NCBI GenBank assembly: GCA_002389645.1
Contig: DGQE01000036.1
Coordinates: 1-64,000 of the forward strand
Length of the DNA stretch: 64,000 nt
Direction of reading: 5' to 3'
DNA from: Flavobacteriales bacterium UBA4422
Lineage (GTDB): Bacteria; Bacteroidota; Bacteroidia; Flavobacteriales_G; Salibacteraceae
The notes under the pieces were generated by a model. It did not search any database, was not told the DNA's origin, and saw only the letters and a list, made by a program, of their open reading frames with translations. Below, one piece after another: positions 42,464-50,558 of this stretch (its first letter is position 1; each line of letters starts with the position of its first letter). The position numbers and the translations under genes were made by a program.

Positions 42464-45156
42464 TAGTACCTCAATAGTGTTACGTTACCGGTAAGTTCCT
42501 CAACTGTACCATCTAAGAAAGTGACCTTTACATAGTAGTTGTAAGAACCGCCTGGTGCAGGACCATTTTTATAGGATCCATCCCAACCATTATTTTGAGA
42601 GTATGATTCAAATATCATTTCTCCATACCTATTCCATATGCGCATGGCAAATCCTTCAGTTGAAATACCATTGCCTAAAACCCATAATATGTCGTTGTTG
42701 TCATCTCCGTTAGGACTGAAAATATTTGGTATTCCAGCAAAGTAAGACTCTTCGACATAAACGATTAATGAATCATATGCTTGACATCCATAGTCATCAA
42801 AATTGGTGACAAAGTATTTTCTTGTTTCTGTTGGGTAAATAAGTGGACGAGGACAATCATAACACGATAAACCTTCTTCTGGGAACCAACTGAAATATGG
42901 AGCTGTTCCTGTTGTTTCAAAGCTGACTGTATCATCCAAAAAGAACCTACTGTCAATGTTGTCTATTCTGACTGTTTTGTCTGGACCTACTTTTAATTCA
43001 GGATAGCTACCACCAATATTTAAGACCTGAATGTCTTGAAGGTTCAAAATTGAAACATCGTATTCGTTATACGCGAAAATTTGAAGCCCAATAGATCCAC
43101 TGTCATCAAAACAGAAGATTGGATCATCTTCATTAGTAATCCTTGGCATAGCAGGGAAATAGTCTTTCCAAATAACGAAGAAGGTATCATTAAAGAGACT
43201 ATCATCTACCATCCACTCATATCCGGGAGTAGTTGGGTCAATAGTGTCAGCAGCAGTTCCAGTTATACTATCAGGGAAAGGGTGCCACCAGAATAAGAAA
43301 TAAGTGGAGTCTGTCCTAATAGAAGTGTTAAAGAACTGAACACAAGAAGAACGACATATCGAATCACGTTCAACCTCAAATCTAGGATCTGGAGGTAAAC
43401 ATGAATCAACAGTAATGTATTCCTCAGCAATCAAGGTGTCCTCGCCATTGACATTTTTAGCAATGAGTGTAACCGGATAAACACCAGGAGATGCATAGAG
43501 AATATCTCCAGGAAATTGATCATTTGATGTACTCGGTTGGCCACCAGGAAACTCCCAGAACCATTCCGAAGCAAATTGTGAATTATCTTGGAAAACTACA
43601 ACTGTACCAGGACAAATCACTTTGTCATTAGATGTAAATGCTGCGATTGGAGTAGGGCAGTCATTTACTGTAACATAGTCAATAATGCTATCTGTTGCTT
43701 CTCCCGCACCATTCCAAACAACGGCCTTAACATTAAAGGTACCAGGTGTAGGATAGAATACACTAATTGTATCTAAAGTATCAAATGCGTTCGTGATAAC
43801 TGCAGGATTTCCCCCTTCAAAATACCATGTTATACTATCCGGACTTCCAGTTTCTACAGCGTAATACTCCACAAAGTCATTGTTACAGATTTCATTGGTG
43901 TCGCTTGTAAAAGATATGGTAGGTACCGCGCAATTTCCAACATTAATAAAGCCTGGAAAAATTACCATTGAGTCTAATCCAGTTACAATATCCGTAACTG
44001 TTAATGTCACATCATACAAACCTGAAGTTGTATAGCAAATTGTAGATGGGTTTTCTGCGTTCGAAATGTTGGGTGACCCACCTTGGAATTGCCAATTCCA
44101 AGCACCTGTTCCGAATGTGCCTGGAGTCGTATTGCTTGTGAAATTGATGCATTGGTTAATACAAAGGTTGGTCATACTTGCGCTTATCGCAGGAATAGGT
44201 GGTTCGCAATCCAACACTTCAAGTGTCATTGTAGTATCGTGCGACCCGATGCTATTGGTAGCGGTTAATGTAATTACATAAAGTCCGGGTGTATTAAACT
44301 GAATGTTTTGCGGGTTCTGGGCAGTTGATGTATTAACTCCATCAAACTCCCATAGATATGTCGCATTCTGACTAGTTGAGAAATTAGTGAAGTTCACCGT
44401 TTCTCCAGAACAAATAGAATCACTACTAATGGCAAAAGCCGCTTCTGGAACTGTGTCTGTAATAGTAATGTTATCGATAGCGAAAGAAGGCTGTGGGCCG
44501 ATTCCGTCATCGTTACTTTCAAATCTAAAACCAATGTAGAGTTGAAATTGGTTGTTGAGGTTTGTATCTAAGTAAATGGCGGCATGCTCCCATTGTCCAT
44601 TTGCAGCGCAACCTCCAGCATTAGTTTTGGCAGGATCTAATAGCGTGGTAAATGCTGCTGTGGTTCCCACAGATATAACTACAGTTCCGTTGTCAGTTGC
44701 ATCACCTCCTTCTAAGTAATCAAACTCAAGCAACATGTGCTCAGTACCTCCCGTATTAATTGGTGGTGTCCAAGCTACTATGTCTGTAAGACTATCGTTA
44801 TTGTAGGTGGCTCCTGGATCAATAAGTCCTTGATTCGTTGAAACGTGAAGGGTTTGGTCCAAACCTCCCGCACCTGCACATCCATCACCGCAATTGCCCA
44901 AACCGGTAAATGCCTCTCTGGAGCTTACAAACCATCTGTTTGTTGTATCAAAAGAATTTGCTGTAGGATAGGTTTCTTGCCATGTACCATTGGCAGAAAT
45001 GTATGTAGCAGCAGTGTCAATATCTCCGCATGCTGCAGCAACACCAAAGTCTTCTGACCATATCACTTGGGCCACAGAACTGTGTGCATAAACTGTTAGA
45101 ACGAAGATTGTTAGGTATCGTCCAATTAGCCTTAAAGAAGTTTTCCCCTTATTCAT
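42463..45156 (-). CDS. PKD-repeat protein with T9SS type B (gliding-type) sorting domain
   Basis: 897 residues. Signal peptide to about 29 (SVAQ), an N-terminal jelly-roll-like region with DYLEGGD and IDNITITD, then at least four PKD-like domains (for example FTNFSTSQNATYLWEFDG, AAFTSNDKVICPGT). The C-terminal roughly 90 residues are a type B sorting domain: IPNIFSPNGDDNND, MRIWNRYGEMIFE, NGWDGSYKNGPAPGGSYNY and a closing LTGNVTLLRY. Such proteins are secreted by T9SS and stay at the surface through a PorP/SprF partner, encoded immediately downstream. Confidence 0.92.
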   Translation of the reverse strand: MNKGKTSLRLIGRYLTIFVLTVYAHSSVAQVIWSEDFGVAAACGDIDTAATYISANGTWQETYPTANSFDTTNRWFVSSREAFTGLGNCGDGCAGAGGLDQTLHVSTNQGLIDPGATYNNDSLTDIVAWTPPINTGGTEHMLLEFDYLEGGDATDNGTVVISVGTTAAFTTLLDPAKTNAGGCAANGQWEHAAIYLDTNLNNQFQLYIGFRFESNDDGIGPQPSFAIDNITITDTVPEAAFAISSDSICSGETVNFTNFSTSQNATYLWEFDGVNTSTAQNPQNIQFNTPGLYVITLTATNSIGSHDTTMTLEVLDCEPPIPAISASMTNLCINQCINFTSNTTPGTFGTGAWNWQFQGGSPNISNAENPSTICYTTSGLYDVTLTVTDIVTGLDSMVIFPGFINVGNCAVPTISFTSDTNEICNNDFVEYYAVETGSPDSITWYFEGGNPAVITNAFDTLDTISVFYPTPGTFNVKAVVWNGAGEATDSIIDYVTVNDCPTPIAAFTSNDKVICPGTVVVFQDNSQFASEWFWEFPGGQPSTSNDQFPGDILYASPGVYPVTLIAKNVNGEDTLIAEEYITVDSCLPPDPRFEVERDSICRSSCVQFFNTSIRTDSTYFLFWWHPFPDSITGTAADTIDPTTPGYEWMVDDSLFNDTFFVIWKDYFPAMPRITNEDDPIFCFDDSGSIGLQIFAYNEYDVSILNLQDIQVLNIGGSYPELKVGPDKTVRIDNIDSRFFLDDTVSFETTGTAPYFSWFPEEGLSCYDCPRPLIYPTETRKYFVTNFDDYGCQAYDSLIVYVEESYFAGIPNIFSPNGDDNNDILWVLGNGISTEGFAMRIWNRYGEMIFESYSQNNGWDGSYKNGPAPGGSYNYYVKVTFLDGTVEELTGNVTLLRY

Positions 45157-45236
45157 CTAGCGTTTTCAGGTATTAACCCGCAAAGAAACTTTAATAATTA
45201 ATACGATCAAAAAATTATTTGGAAGCCTTTTTGCGG

Positions 45237-46259
45237 TTATAATTTTACCAAAAATTTCATTGTGTCAACTCCATCTGCATAGTCTTTGAGAGATGGGCTT
45301 TGCGCTTTACCAAAAGGAATATTTCTGTGACCTACAACACATTGAATGTCGTCAAGCTGCATTTCCATTTGATTGTTCAATTCAGTTAAATCGTCATAGT
45401 ATTCATAGTTTAGGACTCCAACAGGAGAAAATAATGAAGCGTCTTCAACGAGCAATATAAGGTCATTTTCAAGAATAGACTTTTGTTGCATCATCAATAA
45501 TGTCTTGTGGTAAGTTACGTTATTAAAGTACTTTTTATTGCTTGAAAGGTAAGCAAAAGGCATGGAAGCTTTGAAAATTCTATTTAAATCGAATGCTTTT
45601 GGAATGTAAATTTTCGTAACATTTCTGCAACCAAGACCATAGTATTGAAATGCATCTTTTATCAACGCTTCAAGCTCACCTTCGCTTTCATCGCCTGTTA
45701 GAACAGCTACTGATGTTCTGTTTCTTCGGATAATGCTTGGTACATTTTTGAAATAGTGCTCGAAATGACGGGCAGAATTATTACTTCCCGTAGCTATTAC
45801 TGCATCATAACCTTTCATCAGACCTCGTTCTACACTGAAGTGTTTGTCAAAACCTTCAGTATTGTCAGAAATCCATTGTAATAAGAACGGGATCAATATT
45901 TCATCATTTGAAGAACACTTTATTACAGCTTTATTACCAGAGAGTATGGTGCTTAGCACATCATGAAAGCCAACCAAAGGAATGTTTCCTGCTAGAATAA
46001 GGCCTACAGTTTTTGGATTTTCACTGTTAAATGTATAATGGTTGAGCCATTCATTCAGATTTTCTTTGTTCAGCTCTTTTGCCCAATAGGCTAAAGCAAA
46101 TTCAACTTCAGGACGAGTAAACCATCCATTTTTATGGAAAGCATTATCAATAGCTTCATTCAGTAAGTTGAACGCATCTTCTTGAGGTGATTCAATAAAT
46201 CGATGAAGGTATTTGCCTAAGTTGTCAAATCCAGAGACTAATCTCTTTTGTGCAATCAT
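45237..46259 (-). CDS. Acyl-CoA reductase (LuxC family)
   Basis: 340 residues of the LuxC aldehyde-dehydrogenase-like superfamily: cofactor region VGLILAGNIPLVGFHD, STILSGNKAVIKCSSND, and the likely catalytic Cys in YYGLGCRNVTKIYIP. The family reduces long-chain acyl-CoA or acyl-protein to aldehyde with NADPH. There are no luxAB or luxDE genes, so bioluminescence is not implied; fatty aldehyde or wax/polyketide end-release roles are open. The ATG is 4 nt after an exact -7 box. sixA follows upstream on the same strand by 26 bp. Confidence 0.85.
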   Translation of the reverse strand: MIAQKRLVSGFDNLGKYLHRFIESPQEDAFNLLNEAIDNAFHKNGWFTRPEVEFALAYWAKELNKENLNEWLNHYTFNSENPKTVGLILAGNIPLVGFHDVLSTILSGNKAVIKCSSNDEILIPFLLQWISDNTEGFDKHFSVERGLMKGYDAVIATGSNNSARHFEHYFKNVPSIIRRNRTSVAVLTGDESEGELEALIKDAFQYYGLGCRNVTKIYIPKAFDLNRIFKASMPFAYLSSNKKYFNNVTYHKTLLMMQQKSILENDLILLVEDASLFSPVGVLNYEYYDDLTELNNQMEMQLDDIQCVVGHRNIPFGKAQSPSLKDYADGVDTMKFLVKL

Positions 46260-46263
46260 GCTG

Positions 46264-46271
46264 CAAAGCTA
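46264..46271 (-). promoter_or_regulatory. -7 box of the LuxC-like gene
   Basis: The minus strand reads TAGCTTTG, an exact TAnnTTTG, 4 nt before the ATG at 46259. It sits in the gap between the two minus-strand genes, so the LuxC-like gene can be transcribed independently as a leaderless mRNA. Confidence 0.5.
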
Positions 46272-46284
46272 AGAACAGATTAGT

Positions 46285-46794
46285 TTAAGCGATTGAAAAT
46301 CCTTTCGGGTTGTGCCTGCTAATGTGCCACCCTTTTTTCAGATGTGCAGGGAAAATTTCTCTCCAATCACGAATGTCGAATACTAATCCCGTAACGGATC
46401 CAGTGACGATTTTTTCTATAGGCTTCGGGATGAAGTAATTGACAAAGGTTGAAATCGATGGTTCATGCCCAACGATCATTGCCGACTTAAGGTGATTGTC
46501 GAGATAAAGAATGATTTTTAGCATTGTTGGAAAGTCAGGCAAGTAAAGCTTTGCGTCAACTTTTAACGAATCTAGAGGTAGAGTCATTTCGTCTGCGAAA
46601 ATCTTTGCACTCTCATAGGCACGCACAGCCGGACTAGAGAAAATAATTTCTGGAATAGCATTTCGTTCGGTCAAGACCTTGCTCATTTCCTTGCAATTCT
46701 CTATTCCTCTAGTTTTTAAAGGACGCTCTATATCATTGTGATTAAAGTCGTTCCAATCACTTTTTCCATGCCGAGCAATGTAAAGCGTTTTCAT
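46285..46794 (-). CDS. SixA-like phosphohistidine phosphatase
   Basis: 169 residues from the ATG at 46794 (MKTLYIARHG); a longer in-frame start at 46845 adds 17 residues before the family's first strand. Histidine phosphatase fold with RHG (His9) and the second catalytic His in VGHEPSIS. SixA dephosphorylates histidine-phosphotransfer domains such as ArcB in E. coli; the target here is unknown, although the hybrid kinase at 60990 shows that His-Asp relays exist in this genome. Confidence 0.9.
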   Translation of the reverse strand: MKTLYIARHGKSDWNDFNHNDIERPLKTRGIENCKEMSKVLTERNAIPEIIFSSPAVRAYESAKIFADEMTLPLDSLKVDAKLYLPDFPTMLKIILYLDNHLKSAMIVGHEPSISTFVNYFIPKPIEKIVTGSVTGLVFDIRDWREIFPAHLKKGWHISRHNPKGFSIA

Positions 46795-46951
46795 TTTTTT
46801 GGTTGTCAAAATGAGGACGTTAAAATACTTTGATTTTTCGTTCAAAAGATAAATTGATCTGGAATAGCACTTAAAACTATTAACGATAGGGTGTTAAAAA
46901 ACCTGTGTATAATACAATTGACTTAGGTATGAATCCCGCTTTAAGTCTGAT

Positions 46952-46959
46952 TAAATTCG
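46952..46959 (+). promoter_or_regulatory. parE -7-like box (TTCG variant)
   Basis: TAAATTCG, 24 nt before the parE ATG; one mismatch to TAnnTTTG. Confidence 0.35.
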
Positions 46960-46983
46960 CAACAATCCGAAAATTTGCTGGGC

Positions 46984-48843
46984 ATGGAAGTAGAATACAA
47001 CGAAGACAATATACGCACGCTAGAGTGGTCCGAGCATATCCGGATGCGCCCGGGGATGTATATTGGTAAGCTTGGTGATGGTAGTTCTGCAGATGATGGA
47101 ATCTACATTTTGATAAAAGAGATTCTCGATAACTCGATTGATGAGTTTGTGATGGGAAACGGTCGAACTATCGATGTCTCGATCAAAGGGAACGAGGTAA
47201 AGGTTCGAGATTACGGACGTGGTATTCCGTTGGGAAAAGTAATAGATTGTGTTTCTAAAATAAACACAGGTGGTAAGTACGACTCGAAGGCTTTCAAGAA
47301 GTCCGTTGGTTTAAATGGAGTTGGAACAAAGGCGGTAAATGCCCTTTCTTCTTACTTCAAGGTAGAGTCTGTAAGAGAAGGTAAAATCAAGGCAGCAGAG
47401 TTTTCTCAAGGCCAAATTACAGTTGATTCAGATATTGAGGAAACACCTGCACGAAAGGGAACTAGAACCACGTTTGTTCCCGATGATAGTGTTTTTCCAA
47501 CGTATGCCTTCAAGCATGAACATGTCGATCGCATGCTATGGAACTACGCGTACCTCAATAGAGGATTGGTCATAAACTTTAACGGAGAGCGATATGAGTC
47601 TAAAAATGGGCTGAAAGACTTGCTGAATCGGAACTTAGACGAAGAGCCGTTGTATCCAATACTTCATATTGAAGGTGAGGATATTGAAGTAGCATTAACG
47701 CATACTCATGGTTATGGTGAGGATTATTATTCCTTCGTGAATGGACAGTTTACTCCTCAGGGCGGAACGCATCAAACTGCCTTTAGAGAGAGCGTTGCAC
47801 GTGTTATTCGCGATTATTATGGAAAGAATTTTGAAGCTCAAGATATTCGATCTTCTATAGCGGCTGCAGTTAGTGTTAAAGTGATGGAACCTGTGTTCGA
47901 GTCTCAAACAAAAACTAAGCTTGGCTCCCAAGATGTAGCTCCAGGTGGGCCTAGTATGAGGGCGTTTATTAATGACTTTTTATCGAGAGAGCTAGACAAT
48001 TATCTGCACAAGCACCCCGAGGTAGCTGAACCATTGTTGAAGAAGATTTTGCAAAGTGAGCGAGAGCGAAAGGAAATGGCGGGCATTAAAAAGCTCGCGC
48101 GAGACCGCGCAAAAAAAGCCAGCTTACACAATAAAAAGCTAAGAGATTGCAGATTGCATTTGGGTGATAAGGATTCACGAAATATTGATACATCAATCTT
48201 TATTTGTGAGGGTGATTCAGCATCGGGATCGATCACCAAGATTCGAGATGTAAATACACAAGCCGTGTTTTCATTGAAGGGTAAGCCTCTGAATACATAT
48301 GGCCTCACGAAGAAGATTGTATATGAGAATGAAGAGTTTAACTTGCTTCAGGCCGCTCTTAATATTGAAGATGGAATAGAAAACCTACGATATAATAATG
48401 TAGTTATCTCTACAGATGCAGATGTCGATGGAATGCACATCAGATTACTGTTGATTACATTTTTCCTTCAGTTCTTTCCAGAGATTATTAAGCAAGGCCA
48501 TTTATATGTGCTTCAGACGCCATTGTTTAGAGTTCGAAGTAAAAAAGAAACGATTTATTGTTATTCCGAAGAAGAAAGAAGAGCGGCTTTAGTGAAGCTT
48601 GGCAAGAATACTGAGATTACCAGGTTCAAAGGATTGGGAGAAATTTCACCTGATGAATTCAAGCATTTCGTTGGTAAAGATATTCGCCTTGATCCGGTTG
48701 TTATCGGACAAGATTTCGCGATAAAGGAGCTTCTGTCATTTTATATGGGTAAGAATACTCCAAACCGCCAAGAGTTTATAATTGAGAACCTCAAGGTAGA
48801 GAAGGATACAGTTGAAGAAATTACAGAGACGGAATTGACATGA
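46984..48843 (+). CDS. parE: DNA topoisomerase IV subunit B
   Basis: 619 residues from the ATG at 46984 (MEVEYNED); a TTG three codons upstream is less likely. GHKL ATPase with ELIxxxDNSIDE-type block (KEILDNSIDEF), GxGRGIP and the GVGTKAVNALS lid, then the TOPRIM region with EGDSASG and DADVDG, and a C-terminal FKGLGEI motif. The GyrB and ParE forms are alike, but pairing with a nearby parC-type gene and its shorter length favour topoisomerase IV. Overlaps the MORN gene by 4 bp. Confidence 0.93.
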   Translation: MEVEYNEDNIRTLEWSEHIRMRPGMYIGKLGDGSSADDGIYILIKEILDNSIDEFVMGNGRTIDVSIKGNEVKVRDYGRGIPLGKVIDCVSKINTGGKYDSKAFKKSVGLNGVGTKAVNALSSYFKVESVREGKIKAAEFSQGQITVDSDIEETPARKGTRTTFVPDDSVFPTYAFKHEHVDRMLWNYAYLNRGLVINFNGERYESKNGLKDLLNRNLDEEPLYPILHIEGEDIEVALTHTHGYGEDYYSFVNGQFTPQGGTHQTAFRESVARVIRDYYGKNFEAQDIRSSIAAAVSVKVMEPVFESQTKTKLGSQDVAPGGPSMRAFINDFLSRELDNYLHKHPEVAEPLLKKILQSERERKEMAGIKKLARDRAKKASLHNKKLRDCRLHLGDKDSRNIDTSIFICEGDSASGSITKIRDVNTQAVFSLKGKPLNTYGLTKKIVYENEEFNLLQAALNIEDGIENLRYNNVVISTDADVDGMHIRLLLITFFLQFFPEIIKQGHLYVLQTPLFRVRSKKETIYCYSEEERRAALVKLGKNTEITRFKGLGEISPDEFKHFVGKDIRLDPVVIGQDFAIKELLSFYMGKNTPNRQEFIIENLKVEKDTVEEITETELT

Positions 48844-50558
48844 AGGACTTAAAGGAGGGAATTTTTATCGTTTGTTTTTCATGTTTGGCTATAGTTGGAT
48901 TATCGCAGGATTATGTTCATCCATTGGCTATTGAAGAGTCAGAAAACACCTTAGTGTATTACATGAATCAGGATAAAGAGATTATTCCTGCAGACATTTC
49001 CTATTCTTACAAGCGAGTAGCCGAAAGAAAGAGAAAGAAAAAACCTTATCACGTATTAGATTATTTCCCTAACGGAGCCATTGAAATGGAAACATGGATG
49101 GATTTTCCCGATCCTGTATCTAACCGCTATCAGAAAGGCTATGTTTCTTATTTTCAATCTGGTGATACGAACGTTTTTTTCCAATATGACGATCAAAGAA
49201 AAAATGGAAAGCACCTCGCTTTTTATAAGTCAGGTCAACTTAAGCAAAGCGGTCAATATATAGACGGAAAGAAGTCAGGGTTTTGGCAGAGTTACTATGA
49301 AAGTGGGACTAAGAAAGAGGAAGGCGTTTACCTTCAAGGGTCTAAGCATGGGGTTTGGGATGCTTACCATGAAGTAGGTAACAAAAGCTCATCTGGAATG
49401 TACGTCAAAGGCAAAAAGGAAGGCAAGTGGGAGCAGTACCACAGCACAGGAGATTATGCAGTAGTCAATCATTATGTCAATGGAGAACTAAATGGTCCTT
49501 ATAAAGGTCGATACACTACAGGTAGTGCTTCAGAATTTGGAGAGTATGTGAAAGGTAAAAAGCAAGGTGAATGGAATACATTCTTTGAAAATGCCGATAA
49601 AAAATCTGTCATGTACTATGAAAACGGAATTTTAGAAGGTAATTACAAGGTGTTAGGAGATAATAAAGATGAGTTGACAGTTGGTGAAATGTATAGTAAC
49701 CTGTTTACAGGTTTTGGTCAAGTTCTTTCTCCAGAAGGTGATTTGATTATTGCAAAGTATTATACAGAAGGAGAGGTCGGAAAACGAGTATATTACAACT
49801 CAGGTGGTTCTATGAAAAGAGTGGATAAGCTTGAGCATGATGGCTTAAAGTCTACTTGCTATGATACTTCTGGAAACGAAACAACATGTGCTTTTGAATC
49901 TTTTCTTCTTCCGCATGGCAATAAGGACTTTGAGAGTGAGCTAGCAAGTTCTTTGGAGTATAAACGATATAAGAACTACACTCCTCGGGGTGTGTATGGG
50001 TTTGATGTGGATACAGATGGGATTGTTCAAAATCCACAAGTTGTTGAATCAGCAAATTCAGATTATGATGCTATGGTCCTTGAAAAAATTAGAATGCTGA
50101 AATGGAATCCAGGATTTGAAGCTGCTACAAGGGCTGTGTTTTCAAATCATGTGGTAATACACTTTGATGAGGTATGTAAAGTGAGTTTTGGTGAGTTTTA
50201 TCTGAATGATTCTTTATTGTTGAAAGACGCTGTAAGTCATAACCCAGAGCTTGATCTTCCAGACCATTATCCTTCGTTTAGGGTTGGTATGACTGGGTTA
50301 ACAGAATATATGGCTGATGAATTAAAGTATCCTGAGATGGCTAAAAATGAAGGGGTTAGTGGGATTTGTATAACCAAATTTGCGATTGAACCTTCAGGTG
50401 TCCTTTCTGAGATTGAGGTTGTTGGTTCTGTTCACCCGCTGTTGGATTATGAATCCATTCGATTTCTTGAAAATATGCCAACATGGATTCCTGGAACAAG
50501 AGCAGGACGGAAAATTAAAATGTACAATCACTTACCAATTAGATTCACGCTGAATTAA
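48840..50558 (+). CDS. Secreted MORN-repeat and TonB-C protein between parE and parC
   Basis: 572 residues. Signal peptide to about 23 (LSQDY). Residues 85-270 carry at least six MORN-like repeats (KSGFWQSYYESGTKKE, KHGVWDAYHEVGNKSS, KEGKWEQYHSTGD and so on). Two C-terminal TonB-C-like domains follow: about 370-445 and, closer to consensus, about 480-572 (LKYPEMAKNEGVSG, then MPTWIPGTRAGRKI). So it is an envelope protein, unlike its partners. It overlaps parE by 4 bp (ATGA) and parC by one base (TAATG), so all three are translationally coupled. Function unknown. Confidence 0.85.
   Translation: MKDLKEGIFIVCFSCLAIVGLSQDYVHPLAIEESENTLVYYMNQDKEIIPADISYSYKRVAERKRKKKPYHVLDYFPNGAIEMETWMDFPDPVSNRYQKGYVSYFQSGDTNVFFQYDDQRKNGKHLAFYKSGQLKQSGQYIDGKKSGFWQSYYESGTKKEEGVYLQGSKHGVWDAYHEVGNKSSSGMYVKGKKEGKWEQYHSTGDYAVVNHYVNGELNGPYKGRYTTGSASEFGEYVKGKKQGEWNTFFENADKKSVMYYENGILEGNYKVLGDNKDELTVGEMYSNLFTGFGQVLSPEGDLIIAKYYTEGEVGKRVYYNSGGSMKRVDKLEHDGLKSTCYDTSGNETTCAFESFLLPHGNKDFESELASSLEYKRYKNYTPRGVYGFDVDTDGIVQNPQVVESANSDYDAMVLEKIRMLKWNPGFEAATRAVFSNHVVIHFDEVCKVSFGEFYLNDSLLLKDAVSHNPELDLPDHYPSFRVGMTGLTEYMADELKYPEMAKNEGVSGICITKFAIEPSGVLSEIEVVGSVHPLLDYESIRFLENMPTWIPGTRAGRKIKMYNHLPIRFTLN

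Noticed and set aside
45237..46259. Bioluminescence genes
   Set aside because: Only a LuxC-type reductase is present; no luxA, luxB, luxD or luxE.
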